Shown piece after piece: positions 24,010 to 32,608 of a stretch of 64,000 bases of DNA. This DNA is from Paenibacillus sp. FSL H8-0537 (GTDB lineage Bacteria > Bacillota > Bacilli > Paenibacillales > Paenibacillaceae): assembly GCF_038051995.1 (NCBI RefSeq), contig NZ_CP150290.1, forward strand, positions 483,501-547,500. Direction: 5' to 3'. Under the pieces are notes generated by a model. It was not told where the DNA came from. It worked only from the letters and a program-made list of their open reading frames with translations, and searched no databases. Every line of letters starts with the position of its first letter. Position 1 is the stretch's first letter. A program made the position numbers and the translations under genes.

Positions 24010-25782
24010 ATGATTCAAATATATCGTTACCTCACCCTGTTATTTCTTATAACGCTGCTTCCATTAGCTGGATTTGCTCCTGCTCCTGCACATGCAGCCG
24101 CACAGAGCTCGCAAATCGACGCCGTTCTGGTACTGGATGTCAGCCAGTCAATGAGCACGAGTGATCCGGGCGGCATCGGCAATGAGGCGATGAAGATGTT
24201 TATCGACATGCTGTCCGAGAAGGGCGACCAGGTGGGCGTCGTATCTTATACCGATCAAATTCAGCGGGAGAAGGCGCTGCTCGAAATTAGCTCGGCTGCT
24301 GATAAGACGAACCTCAAGCAGTTCATTGACCAGCTCAAAAGAGGGGCCTATACCGACATCGCTGTCGGCGTGAAAGAGGCGGTGCAAATTTTGAATGACG
24401 GTGCCGACCCCGATCATGAGCCGCTGATCATCGTGCTGGCGGACGGAAACAATGATTTTAATTCGAAGTCGGGCCGCACGCAGGCCGATTCGGATGCTGA
24501 TATGGCTGAGGCGCTCAAGGAAGCGACCAGCAAGGGCTATCCCGTCTATACAATTGGACTGAATGCGAATGGCAAGCTGAATAAAGCGGCACTGGAAAGC
24601 GTGTCCCAACAAACGGGCGGTAAATCGTTTTCCACAAATACAGCGGCTGATCTGCCGCAAATTCTAAGTGAAATTTTCGCCAGCCACTCGCAGCTGAATG
24701 TAGTGCCTGTCGATTCTTTTACAGCAGATGGCAATTATCAGGATGTCAAAATCACGGTGCCAAACAGCAACGTGCTTGAAGCGAATATATCCATTACATC
24801 CTCCAAGCAGGTGGAGGCAAGGCTCATTGATCCTTCCGGCAACAAAATCGCTATTCCGAGTGATCAGGTGCTGCTCTCGACATCCAAGACCTACTCCCTG
24901 ATGAAGCTAATCAAGCCGGAGGAGGGCGATTGGACGCTTCAAGTGAAGGGCGCGGATCGCGACAAAATCGACATCAATCTTATTTTTAACTATGATCTGG
25001 CGCTGGAGATGGATAAACTGAAAAGCTCGTCATACAGCAAAGGCGATAGCATTCCGATTAATGCTTTTCTGGTAAGCGGCGGGAATAAGCTAAGCGATCA
25101 GGAGCAATACCGCAACATGAAGGCGGTTCTGTACGTCAATGATTTGGACACGGGCACCACAGAGGAAGTTCAGTTGAACAACGCGGGCGATCATTTTGAA
25201 GGCACCTATAAGGTGGCAGACAAACATGATTATGAGCTGAAGGTTCGTGCGGAGGAGGCAAGCTTCTACCGTGAAACAGCCGTCGTGAAAATTAGTGCTA
25301 AAGGCGGCGCCTCGGCGAGCACAGGCACGGGGACTGCGGCGGAAAGCGAAAAGCCATTCCCGCTCATTCCCGTCATTATCGGAGCGCTTGTGCTGATTGC
25401 GCTGCTGGTCGCTGCATATTTCATTATGCGTTACTTGAAACAAGCGCGGCGCGGCTTTGTCGGCCAAATGGTCATTGAGATTCGCGATGAAAATACGGGC
25501 GACAAAACGTTTCCTCAATATAAGAAGCTTAACGCCTTCCGAGGCAAATTCTCGCTGCATCAGCTGCTGCAGCTGGCACCGGAGCTGAAAGAGACGGAGA
25601 AGCTCATTTTCGTGCCGGGCAACAGCGACCGCCTTGTCCTTCGTAATGGTTCGCCGTGTACGGTGGAGAAATCCGGGCGTGCGGTTGATGCCAGCGGCGG
25701 CCTTGAGGTCAAGAGCGGGGAGCGATTGACGATTCCTTTGCAGCAGATCGATAAGACGATTTTTATCGAATATATTGTTTAG
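24010..25782 (+). CDS. Surface-anchored vWA-domain protein
   Basis: 590 aa from ATG 24010 (AAGGAG 7 nt upstream; the frame opens earlier at 23980). A signal peptide ends near PAHAA (about residue 30). The vWA domain (about 36-215) has the MIDAS motif DVSQS (DxSxS, Asp43) and a later LADGNND. A beta-rich middle region follows, then a membrane segment (about 450-473) and a 110-residue cytoplasmic tail containing LNAFRGKFSLHQLLQLAPEL. The vWA domain therefore faces outward and probably binds a metal-dependent partner. It precedes a repeat-filled gap before the tubulin-like operon; membership of that system is inferred. Confidence 0.85.
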   Translation: MIQIYRYLTLLFLITLLPLAGFAPAPAHAAAQSSQIDAVLVLDVSQSMSTSDPGGIGNEAMKMFIDMLSEKGDQVGVVSYTDQIQREKALLEISSAADKTNLKQFIDQLKRGAYTDIAVGVKEAVQILNDGADPDHEPLIIVLADGNNDFNSKSGRTQADSDADMAEALKEATSKGYPVYTIGLNANGKLNKAALESVSQQTGGKSFSTNTAADLPQILSEIFASHSQLNVVPVDSFTADGNYQDVKITVPNSNVLEANISITSSKQVEARLIDPSGNKIAIPSDQVLLSTSKTYSLMKLIKPEEGDWTLQVKGADRDKIDINLIFNYDLALEMDKLKSSSYSKGDSIPINAFLVSGGNKLSDQEQYRNMKAVLYVNDLDTGTTEEVQLNNAGDHFEGTYKVADKHDYELKVRAEEASFYRETAVVKISAKGGASASTGTGTAAESEKPFPLIPVIIGALVLIALLVAAYFIMRYLKQARRGFVGQMVIEIRDENTGDKTFPQYKKLNAFRGKFSLHQLLQLAPELKETEKLIFVPGNSDRLVLRNGSPCTVEKSGRAVDASGGLEVKSGERLTIPLQQIDKTIFIEYIV

Positions 25783-25814
25783 ATGGTTTTGGGGTTCGTA
25801 AAACGGACGGGGAT

Positions 25815-26014
25815 GGTGAAGAGTGGAGCTGCGCGGCGTGAAAGGTTTGGCTTACGATCGCCATTGCCCTTGGAATTGTTGAATAAACCGCTCAACGGCA
25901 CAATTCCAAGGGCAGGGGATTATGCTTACGAAGCTGCTTTCCTACGGAAAGCTTTAAGCGAACGCTCCGCTTCTCCAGCTCAAACCTTTCACTTCGCTGC
26001 GCTCCCCTTTCACC
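25815..26014 (+). mobile_element. Family II MITE-like element, left copy
   Basis: 200 bp with terminal inverted repeats of about 35 bp: left GGTGAAGAGTGGAGC...GTGAAAGGTTTG, right end reverse complement GGTGAAAGGGGAGC...GTGAAAGGTTTG. Inside is a perfect hairpin CCCTTGGAATTGT / ACAATTCCAAGGG and a palindrome GCTTTCCTACGGAAAGC. A second copy lies inverted at 26530-26727. No transposase is encoded. Confidence 0.75.
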
Positions 26015-26079
26015 GCAAGGGTTTTAAAGAACATTAAAACCATGGGGGTTCTAGCGGGGAAGAACACCCCGTGAACCTA

Positions 26080-26131
26080 AAAGATGAAAGATGAAAGATG
26101 CAAGATGAATGATGAAAGATGAAAGATGAAG
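26080..26131 (+). repeat. Heptamer tandem array (AAAGATG)n
   Basis: About seven units of AAAGATG, two of them varied (CAAGATG, AATGATG). Not in a gene. Simple slippage-type repeat. Confidence 0.85.
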
Positions 26132-26212
26132 TGCAAAGTGTAAGTAATCTGGAGTCGGCTTGCTGAGATTATAGCCTAGATCGAGTCGCTCAGGACACGT
26201 ACTCCTTTTTTG

Positions 26213-26392
26213 AAGGACTGAGATTCCGCTATTTTGGTTTTTAATGCAATTTCAGGGGGCAAGCGGACTGGAAAGCCGTTATCCTACCCATTATTCCGTC
26301 AAAACAGCCATTTGCAGCGCATTAGCGGCTCCTGAGTCCGCTGCTTATGCCAAACCCATAATTCATTTGAAATAGCGTCTGCTGTGTCCGCC
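26213..26392. repeat. Four degenerate GGACT-N-CCGCTAT units in inverted pairs
   Basis: Units at 26213-26235 and 26261-26284 (+) and at 26320-26342 and 26370-26392 (-) share the form GCGGACT, about six variable bases, then CCGCTAT. Two point right and two point left, so the stretch can fold back on itself. Confidence 0.6.
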
Positions 26393-26529
26393 AAGTCTTT
26401 CTTTGTGCAAGTAGCAGGCCTCTGTCATAAGGAGCATGGAGAAAAAATATTAGAGGATTTGCGAGGGGGAAAGGGCCTTGCGGTCGTCTATTGTAGATAG
26501 CTTTTGCGGCAATATAGGGTTAGAGGTAT

Positions 26530-26727
26530 GGTGAGAAAAGCGGAATGGAATGAAAAGATTGGACTGTAGAAGCGTAGCGTTCGTTTAAAGCTTTCCGTAG
26601 GAAAGCAGCTTCGTAAGCATATGCTTTTTACTCTTGAAATTCCCCGTATACGGGTTCATTAATAGAAATTCAAGGGTAATGGCGATCAGTTGCCAATCTA
26701 TTCATGCAATGCAGCTTCTTTCTCACC
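26530..26727 (-). mobile_element. Family II MITE-like element, right inverted copy
   Basis: 198 bp. Terminal inverted repeats begin GGTGAGAAA; the minus strand shares GATCGCCATT, CCCTTG and a 29-base core around GAAGCTGCTTTCCTACGG with the left copy. The central hairpin differs (CCCGTATACGGG), so the copies have diverged. It ends 53 bp before the tubulin-like gene start. Confidence 0.75.
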
Positions 26728-26779
26728 ATCCTTCTAACAAGTATACAGCAATGATTCATACCATTTGGAGGTAGAACAA

Positions 26780-29700
26780 ATGAAGCCGATTGTTAGAGAA
26801 CATATCCAGCAGCTAGATGTTTCATTAGGCGGAGGTATCGTCAGTGAGAAAATCCGCGTCGATACGATTGATAATCCTATTCTCATTATTGGCCTCGGCG
26901 GCACCGGCATCGATGCGCTGCTGCGCCTAAAATATCAAATCAACCGCCGCTTTAAGCTGCCGGAAGATCCTTTGTCCAAACGCAAGCTGGAAAAACCGAA
27001 TAACGTCGAGTTTCTAGCTTTTGAGACCAATGAACAGGACCGCAACAAAAAATATAAAGGCATCGGCCTCGACCCGATCAATGAGTTTGTACTGCTCTCT
27101 AATGCCGAAGTCGGCGGATTGCTGCAAAACCGCAGCATTTTGGAGCCTTATATTACCGACTGGCTGTCGCCAGAGCTGAGCATTACCGATGGCATGAACG
27201 GCGCGGCAGGCGTACGCCAAGCTGGGCGTCTGCTGCTCTTTACGAAGATCAATCAGGTTGTGCAAAGCATCGATAAAAAAATCAAGACGCTTTCCGTCGG
27301 CACGAGCAAAAAGCTGATGGTATTCCTGCTTACCGGTCTATCCGGCGGTACGGGCAGCGGCTGCTTCCTTGATATTTCGTATATTGTGCGCGGTATTATT
27401 GAGCGCGATCATGGCTCGGCGGGTGTTGACCGCGTCAACACGCTGGGGTACCTTTTTACGCCGGACATTAATCTCGCGAACAAAAGCTTAAGCGAGCATA
27501 CTAGAGAGTATATTAAGAAAAATGGCTACGCTGCACTCAAAGAGCTTGACTACTGGATGAATGTTGACGCCCGCGGCGAGCGCTTCAAGCAGCAATACGG
27601 CAGCATTCTTAGCGTCAATTCGCCGCTTCCGCCGTTTAACCTTTGCCATCTGATTTCGGCGACGAATACCGAGGGCAAGCTGCTGGAGAATGCTTATGAC
27701 TACTGCATGAACGTGACAGCGGAAAATATTACGAACTTTATGGCGAGCGAGGATAAGCAATCCGGCGAGGAATTCGCCATTCATGACTATATCAGCAACA
27801 TCCGCACGAATATTGCACAAATGAACAAGCAGTATCCGGCTAACTACGATTACAACATTATTGGTGCGTCCTCGGCAGTACTGCCGATTGAGGAAATGAC
27901 GACCTTTTTGGCGTATCGCCTGTTTAGCAAAATGGATAAAATGTTCCACAAAGCGCCGACACAGGACGATGTGGAGAAATTTGCCCGCAAGCTCGGCATT
28001 GATCTCGATACGATGATTAAGACGTTTGAGTCACGTGTGCCGGAGCCGCTTCCGGGCTTTGAGAACAGCGAGCGCCTGAACTACAGCAATGTGGTGAAAA
28101 TGCAGGTGGTCAACATGGATACGGAGCTGGAGCAGACGTTCCTGACGCGTGCCCGCGAGGAATATGTGAAGGCGAAGAAGCAGCTGCCAGGGGAAATCGT
28201 CGGCCAGTTCACCGATCAAATCCGTCGTACCTTCCTGCATCCGGAGCAGGGACCGTTTTACGTATCCCGCCTGCTGCACACCGAGAAAGGCTTCTGCCTG
28301 CTGAAAATGCTGCTTTCCTACATTGAGGTGCTGCGCGAAACGCTGCTGCGCCTGCCGCGCGACATTGAGTCGGCAAGCATTCAAGCGGAAGAGCGGATGG
28401 GCGATGCGAAGAGCGCCTTCGTATCCAAGGACAAGAAGAAAAACAGCTATATCGAAGCTAAAATCAATGAATATTGGCTGCGCGCCGATGTAGAGCGTAC
28501 CGAGCAAATGATTGAGTTCTACGAGGATCTGTATCAGCTGCTGAACAACGAGAATAATCGCTTCTACAGCGTATTTACCGAAGTGCTGAACGTGCTGAAC
28601 GGCATTTTTGCGAAAAATGGCGATATTCTGATCAATGGCGACGAGCAAGCCGATCACAAGGGCAACAAAACCTACTATTGGAATTTGGTCGGCGTGCCAG
28701 ACATTTCCGATGTGATCGCTCGCATCATGGAGAAGAAGGATGTCGATGAGCTCATTCGCGACTTCTCGCAGGGGCTGCTTGACCATTCCGACCAGTGGGT
28801 GAAGGAGAAGGACATTGACATCGTCAATTCCATTTCCGACTTCCTGACCGATAAATTCGGCGATTTGATTACGAGATCGATGGAAGATTTCCTCGTGATG
28901 AAATATGGCAATGACGAGTCGATTGAGAAGTTCGTCGAACGCTTTATTGCTACTAAGCTCGATGAAGAGGCCGTTGCCGTATTCAATCTAAGCAACAGCT
29001 CAGGCAATTTGCATTTCCCATCATGGGGCTTCGTATCGGTGCCGCAGCATGCGCCGAGCATACTCAAGGGCATTCGCAACTACCAGAGCAATGCGGTAGG
29101 GAAATCGCATTTCACCATTAAAGAGAGTGAAGTGAAAAACCGGATATTCTGGCTGAATACGAAAAATGGTGTACCGCTGTTCGTCTACACGCCGCTTAAG
29201 GTATATGAGGAAAGCTATGAACGGACGATTCTCGATAAGGAAGGCGTCGGCCGCCATCTCGTGATGACGGAGAAGGTCAACTGGACGAATCTTCCTTCGC
29301 CAATTCCTGAGAAATCATGGGGCGATACTTATAGCAATGCGAGGGTGAAAGGCTATAATGCCCGCGTTCGCGCCGAATTCCAGCGTGCGCTTGGCTACCG
29401 GATTATTAGCGAGAAGGGTGTAGACAACAGCATGAGCAGTCGTTATGCGGTGCAGTTCACCCAGCCATTCCAGCTGCAAGCGCTGCTGAGCTCCTACAAT
29501 ATGGAGGCAGCTGCTGCTAAGCCGAATCTCGGAGAAGTGAAGCGTGCAGTCATTGAGCTTCGCCGACTGCTCGCTGAAGGCTTGGCACCAGATGGAGTGA
29601 AGGATATTTTCGGCAGCCTGAATGAAGATTTGGCGCAGGAAAACCTTATTCGTTCTCCAGAGCTGCTGGCGCGTGTGCGCGAGGAGCTGGCGAAATACGA

Positions 29701-30169
29701 CTCGATTAGTGACAAGGTCGCTGAACTTGAGAAGCTGCTAAGCCTGCATCAGGATGAGGAGAAGTGGCTGGATCAATTTATTGAGGCGCTTTATACGGAT
29801 ACGATTGTGAAGAAGGGCGCGCTTTACGTCTATGACCGCGACCCAGAGGAAGAGGCGTGGACGCCATTCGCCAATCTGATGAAGAGCAGCAGCTTCGTGG
29901 AGCATGAAGTGTTCGAAAGCTTCCGGGCGCTGGACGAGAAAAACCGTGCCGCTTTGCTTCGCAAGGCATCGCGCCGGGTGACGGATTTGACGGCAACGGA
30001 GGATACGAAGCTGCTCGTTCATAAGCTGGATGAGCTGTTTAATGCATTCCTCGATGCCCGCGACCGCCTGGAGTACGAGCGGATCGAGCTGGCGAACGGA
30101 GAAGATTTGTACCAGTTCTACAAGCAAATGACGAGCAAACTAAACGACATACGCAGAAAGTTGAAGTAG
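26780..30169 (+). CDS. Tubulin/FtsZ-like GTP-binding protein (Tubulin_2 type)
   Basis: 1129 aa from ATG 26780 (GGAGG 8 nt upstream; the frame opens at a TTG 15 nt earlier). The N-terminal domain has a first glycine loop ILIIGLGGTGIDALL (38-43), AAGVRQAGRLLLF near 142-154, and the tubulin signature LTGLSGGTGSGCF (186-194), all matching the prokaryotic tubulin-like (PF13809-type) family. Several hundred residues follow that are helical and unassigned. It should bind GTP and may polymerise; that is inferred. It heads a tight run of six genes and is next to a probable degenerate paralogue. Confidence 0.85.
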   Translation: MKPIVREHIQQLDVSLGGGIVSEKIRVDTIDNPILIIGLGGTGIDALLRLKYQINRRFKLPEDPLSKRKLEKPNNVEFLAFETNEQDRNKKYKGIGLDPINEFVLLSNAEVGGLLQNRSILEPYITDWLSPELSITDGMNGAAGVRQAGRLLLFTKINQVVQSIDKKIKTLSVGTSKKLMVFLLTGLSGGTGSGCFLDISYIVRGIIERDHGSAGVDRVNTLGYLFTPDINLANKSLSEHTREYIKKNGYAALKELDYWMNVDARGERFKQQYGSILSVNSPLPPFNLCHLISATNTEGKLLENAYDYCMNVTAENITNFMASEDKQSGEEFAIHDYISNIRTNIAQMNKQYPANYDYNIIGASSAVLPIEEMTTFLAYRLFSKMDKMFHKAPTQDDVEKFARKLGIDLDTMIKTFESRVPEPLPGFENSERLNYSNVVKMQVVNMDTELEQTFLTRAREEYVKAKKQLPGEIVGQFTDQIRRTFLHPEQGPFYVSRLLHTEKGFCLLKMLLSYIEVLRETLLRLPRDIESASIQAEERMGDAKSAFVSKDKKKNSYIEAKINEYWLRADVERTEQMIEFYEDLYQLLNNENNRFYSVFTEVLNVLNGIFAKNGDILINGDEQADHKGNKTYYWNLVGVPDISDVIARIMEKKDVDELIRDFSQGLLDHSDQWVKEKDIDIVNSISDFLTDKFGDLITRSMEDFLVMKYGNDESIEKFVERFIATKLDEEAVAVFNLSNSSGNLHFPSWGFVSVPQHAPSILKGIRNYQSNAVGKSHFTIKESEVKNRIFWLNTKNGVPLFVYTPLKVYEESYERTILDKEGVGRHLVMTEKVNWTNLPSPIPEKSWGDTYSNARVKGYNARVRAEFQRALGYRIISEKGVDNSMSSRYAVQFTQPFQLQALLSSYNMEAAAAKPNLGEVKRAVIELRRLLAEGLAPDGVKDIFGSLNEDLAQENLIRSPELLARVREELAKYDSISDKVAELEKLLSLHQDEEKWLDQFIEALYTDTIVKKGALYVYDRDPEEEAWTPFANLMKSSSFVEHEVFESFRALDEKNRAALLRKASRRVTDLTATEDTKLLVHKLDELFNAFLDARDRLEYERIELANGEDLYQFYKQMTSKLNDIRRKLK

Positions 30170-30173
30170 GCCT

Positions 30174-32561
30174 ATGAGAGAGCTTCTGGAGCGGTATGCA
30201 GCTGATTATGCGGCTGCCGAGCAAATGCTCAGCGGTCATGGGGACGACCAGAGCATCATTCATTATCCGACCGTATTTTTGTATATTGGCGACGAGGCGG
30301 GCCAAGCGATTGAGCCCATGATTCAGATGAATGCGGCGAAATGGGAAAATAGCGCTGGCGTGATTTATTTTCACGCCGCGTCCGCCAGCGGGAAAGGTCG
30401 GCAGGCGGCGAGCGCCGCCCATGCCGCCAAGGTGACAGAGGTCGTGCTGGACGGCTTGTCGCCGCTCAGCAGCGACCATAAGGCGGGGCGCAAGGAGCTA
30501 TGGGAAGCATTCCGCGGCAATGCCGGCTATTTGGCTGACCTGAACCGCGCGCTCCGCGGTGTCAGCGATACGATTGCCGATTATGGCAGGCTGTATGCCT
30601 CCTTTGATCGGCTGCATTTGGCGGTTATCACGCGTGCGGATGACCCAATGAACGCGCTGGTGCCGGATATTTCCTTGCTGGCACAGGCGATTTTTCAGCA
30701 ATCGTTCAAATCCGTGCAGATGGATCTTTATACGCTAATCAGCGAGCGTGAGCAAATGGATACCTTCGCTCACGCCAGCGCTATTGGCGTGAGCTTTCTG
30801 CGCGAGCTGGAAGGGATGCAGCGGCCAGATTATACGTTCTCGGCGCTGCTTGAGGTGACTGGCGACGGGCTGGCGATTCCGGTCGTTCATCCGCCGTCTC
30901 CGCTGTTCGATCTCGTCTACGTGCTGTCGGACCGCAATGAGAAGGGCATGACAGCCGTCAACGGCATTCGAGACAATTACGATATTATTTGCCACATTCA
31001 GCTGCTCAAAAACCGCAAGCGCAAGGACGCGCAGGCGGACGCTGCCTATGGCGGCTACAATAACTCGACGTTCAAGAACAGCCTGCGTACGGAATCAGGC
31101 AGGCAGGGCTTCGTCTCTGCGGGGCTGTCGAAGGTGAAGCGCCCGAATTATTCGATTGCGCTGACCGTGCTGTATCATCTTCATATGCAGCTATCTGAGC
31201 TGCTGGCGAAGGAGCCTGAGCTCAGCATGCGGGAGAAGCTTGCCTGCTTCGGCCTCGATCCGGCCTCGGTCGATGCGATGCTGACACAGCTGCTGCCGAG
31301 CGACGAGCAGCTTGCCGACATGACGGGACTGCTGACCTCCGGCGTTCGTTATGAGCAGCTTAAGCCGTTATCGCTGCGTGACGCCGAGGAGGCGCTGTTT
31401 GGGGACGGGGCCTCTGTCTTTTTCCATAATCATTTCGCCCGCACGGCGCAGCAGCGGCTGTCCGAATTTGGCGCGGCGGCGGAAATGCGCCGTGCTGTTG
31501 CCAAGTTCGAGCGGGAGCGTACGGACATTAGCTTTTACCAGCTATGTGCTTGGACGGAGCCAAGCGGCGACGATGGCAGTGTGCTTGCAGGCGTCCGCAG
31601 CCGCATTAAAGAGCTGGCGATTGCGGTGGAGCAGGCGCGCGAGGAGCTGGAGCGCACGCAGTCGGGACGCGCGGAGGATGTCCGCATTCAGCGGCTGCCT
31701 TTTATGGATAAGCAAAACTTGCGTTCGTTTATCCGTGCTTTTTTTGGGCTGGTATATGGCCAGAAATGGGAGCTGCTCCGACTGGAGCTGGAGCTGTCTC
31801 TGTATCGCCGATTGGCGGATGAGCTTGAGCAGCTTCATGAGCTGTATCGGCTGCGCGTCAAGCAGATGGCGGATATGGCAGACGTCATGAAGCTGACGGC
31901 GCTGCAAAGCATCAAGACCGCTGATGATTACATCGGGCAAAATATTTTTGAATATTATGCTCGGGTAACGGGTGATATCGTGCTGGATGTACAGGATAAA
32001 CGGGGTGCGGGTATCTGGTTTGATGAGCGTTATCTCGGTTCGGCGGCGGAGCTGCTGGAGCAGGGCAACGAGGCTTACGTGAATAAGCTCGCCCAGCTAG
32101 GCTTGAAGCATGTGCTGGCGGCGGAGCCATTCGCCCAGACGTTTGAGGAGGAGCTGCTTCGCAGGGCGAATGTGACGATTGACTACACCAACCGCCAAGC
32201 GCTGGCGAAAGAGGATTTGTTCAAGCGCCTCTACCGGACGTTGGAGGAAAATGCGTCAATCAACGTTCGGCTGCTGGACTACACGCATGAGCATCGCTAC
32301 GAGGAAAAATATATGTTCGGCGATGCGGACAGCGAATTTGTGCAGTATGCGCTTGGAGTCGACGAAACGTCGCGGATCTACAAGCTCGGCTGCATTCACG
32401 AGAAGCGCAGCAGCGGCGTGGAGAAGCTGAATCTGATGGGCGGCTTCCACCTTGAAGACCTGCTGTATTATCGCAATGGCAAGGTGTATTACGAGACTTA
32501 TAGAGAGAACGGCTATGCGTTCCACGGTGTGGATCCGGCAGGCTTGCCGGAGCTGCGTTAG
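30174..32561 (+). CDS. Probable degenerate tubulin-like paralogue
   Basis: 795 aa, starting 4 nt after the previous stop. No family name came to mind, but its first 300 residues align by eye with the preceding tubulin-like protein: YPTVFLYIGDEAG (31-43) over NPILIIGLGGTG, LAVITRADDPMNALVPDIS over VFLLTGLSGGTGSGCFLDIS, IGVSFLRELEGM over GYAALKELDYWM, and PLFDLVYVLSDRNEKG over PPFNLCHLISATNTEG. Both glycine-rich GTP loops are lost, so it probably does not hydrolyse GTP and may serve as a partner subunit. The C-terminal 450 residues are helical and charged with no recognised domain. The ribosome binding site is weak, suggesting translational coupling. Confidence 0.7.
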   Translation: MRELLERYAADYAAAEQMLSGHGDDQSIIHYPTVFLYIGDEAGQAIEPMIQMNAAKWENSAGVIYFHAASASGKGRQAASAAHAAKVTEVVLDGLSPLSSDHKAGRKELWEAFRGNAGYLADLNRALRGVSDTIADYGRLYASFDRLHLAVITRADDPMNALVPDISLLAQAIFQQSFKSVQMDLYTLISEREQMDTFAHASAIGVSFLRELEGMQRPDYTFSALLEVTGDGLAIPVVHPPSPLFDLVYVLSDRNEKGMTAVNGIRDNYDIICHIQLLKNRKRKDAQADAAYGGYNNSTFKNSLRTESGRQGFVSAGLSKVKRPNYSIALTVLYHLHMQLSELLAKEPELSMREKLACFGLDPASVDAMLTQLLPSDEQLADMTGLLTSGVRYEQLKPLSLRDAEEALFGDGASVFFHNHFARTAQQRLSEFGAAAEMRRAVAKFERERTDISFYQLCAWTEPSGDDGSVLAGVRSRIKELAIAVEQAREELERTQSGRAEDVRIQRLPFMDKQNLRSFIRAFFGLVYGQKWELLRLELELSLYRRLADELEQLHELYRLRVKQMADMADVMKLTALQSIKTADDYIGQNIFEYYARVTGDIVLDVQDKRGAGIWFDERYLGSAAELLEQGNEAYVNKLAQLGLKHVLAAEPFAQTFEEELLRRANVTIDYTNRQALAKEDLFKRLYRTLEENASINVRLLDYTHEHRYEEKYMFGDADSEFVQYALGVDETSRIYKLGCIHEKRSSGVEKLNLMGGFHLEDLLYYRNGKVYYETYRENGYAFHGVDPAGLPELR

Positions 32562-32608
32562 AGGCACAGTGAAAAAGCCGAATGCGCGTAAGAGAGGATG
32601 CTATACAC

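Larger units (their letters stand above)
25783..26779. other. 1-kb non-coding gap made of nested repeats
   Basis: No gene is supported. It contains two inverted family II elements (25815-26014 and 26530-26727), a heptamer tandem array (26080-26131) and four related 23-bp units (26213-26392). The remaining 26393-26529 holds nothing recognisable. The right part must carry the promoter of the tubulin-like operon; no strong hexamers were picked out. Confidence 0.6.

Noticed and set aside
25783-26037. 84-codon open frame after the vWA gene
   Set aside because: It lies across a MITE-like element with terminal inverted repeats; no ribosome binding site or recognisable protein.
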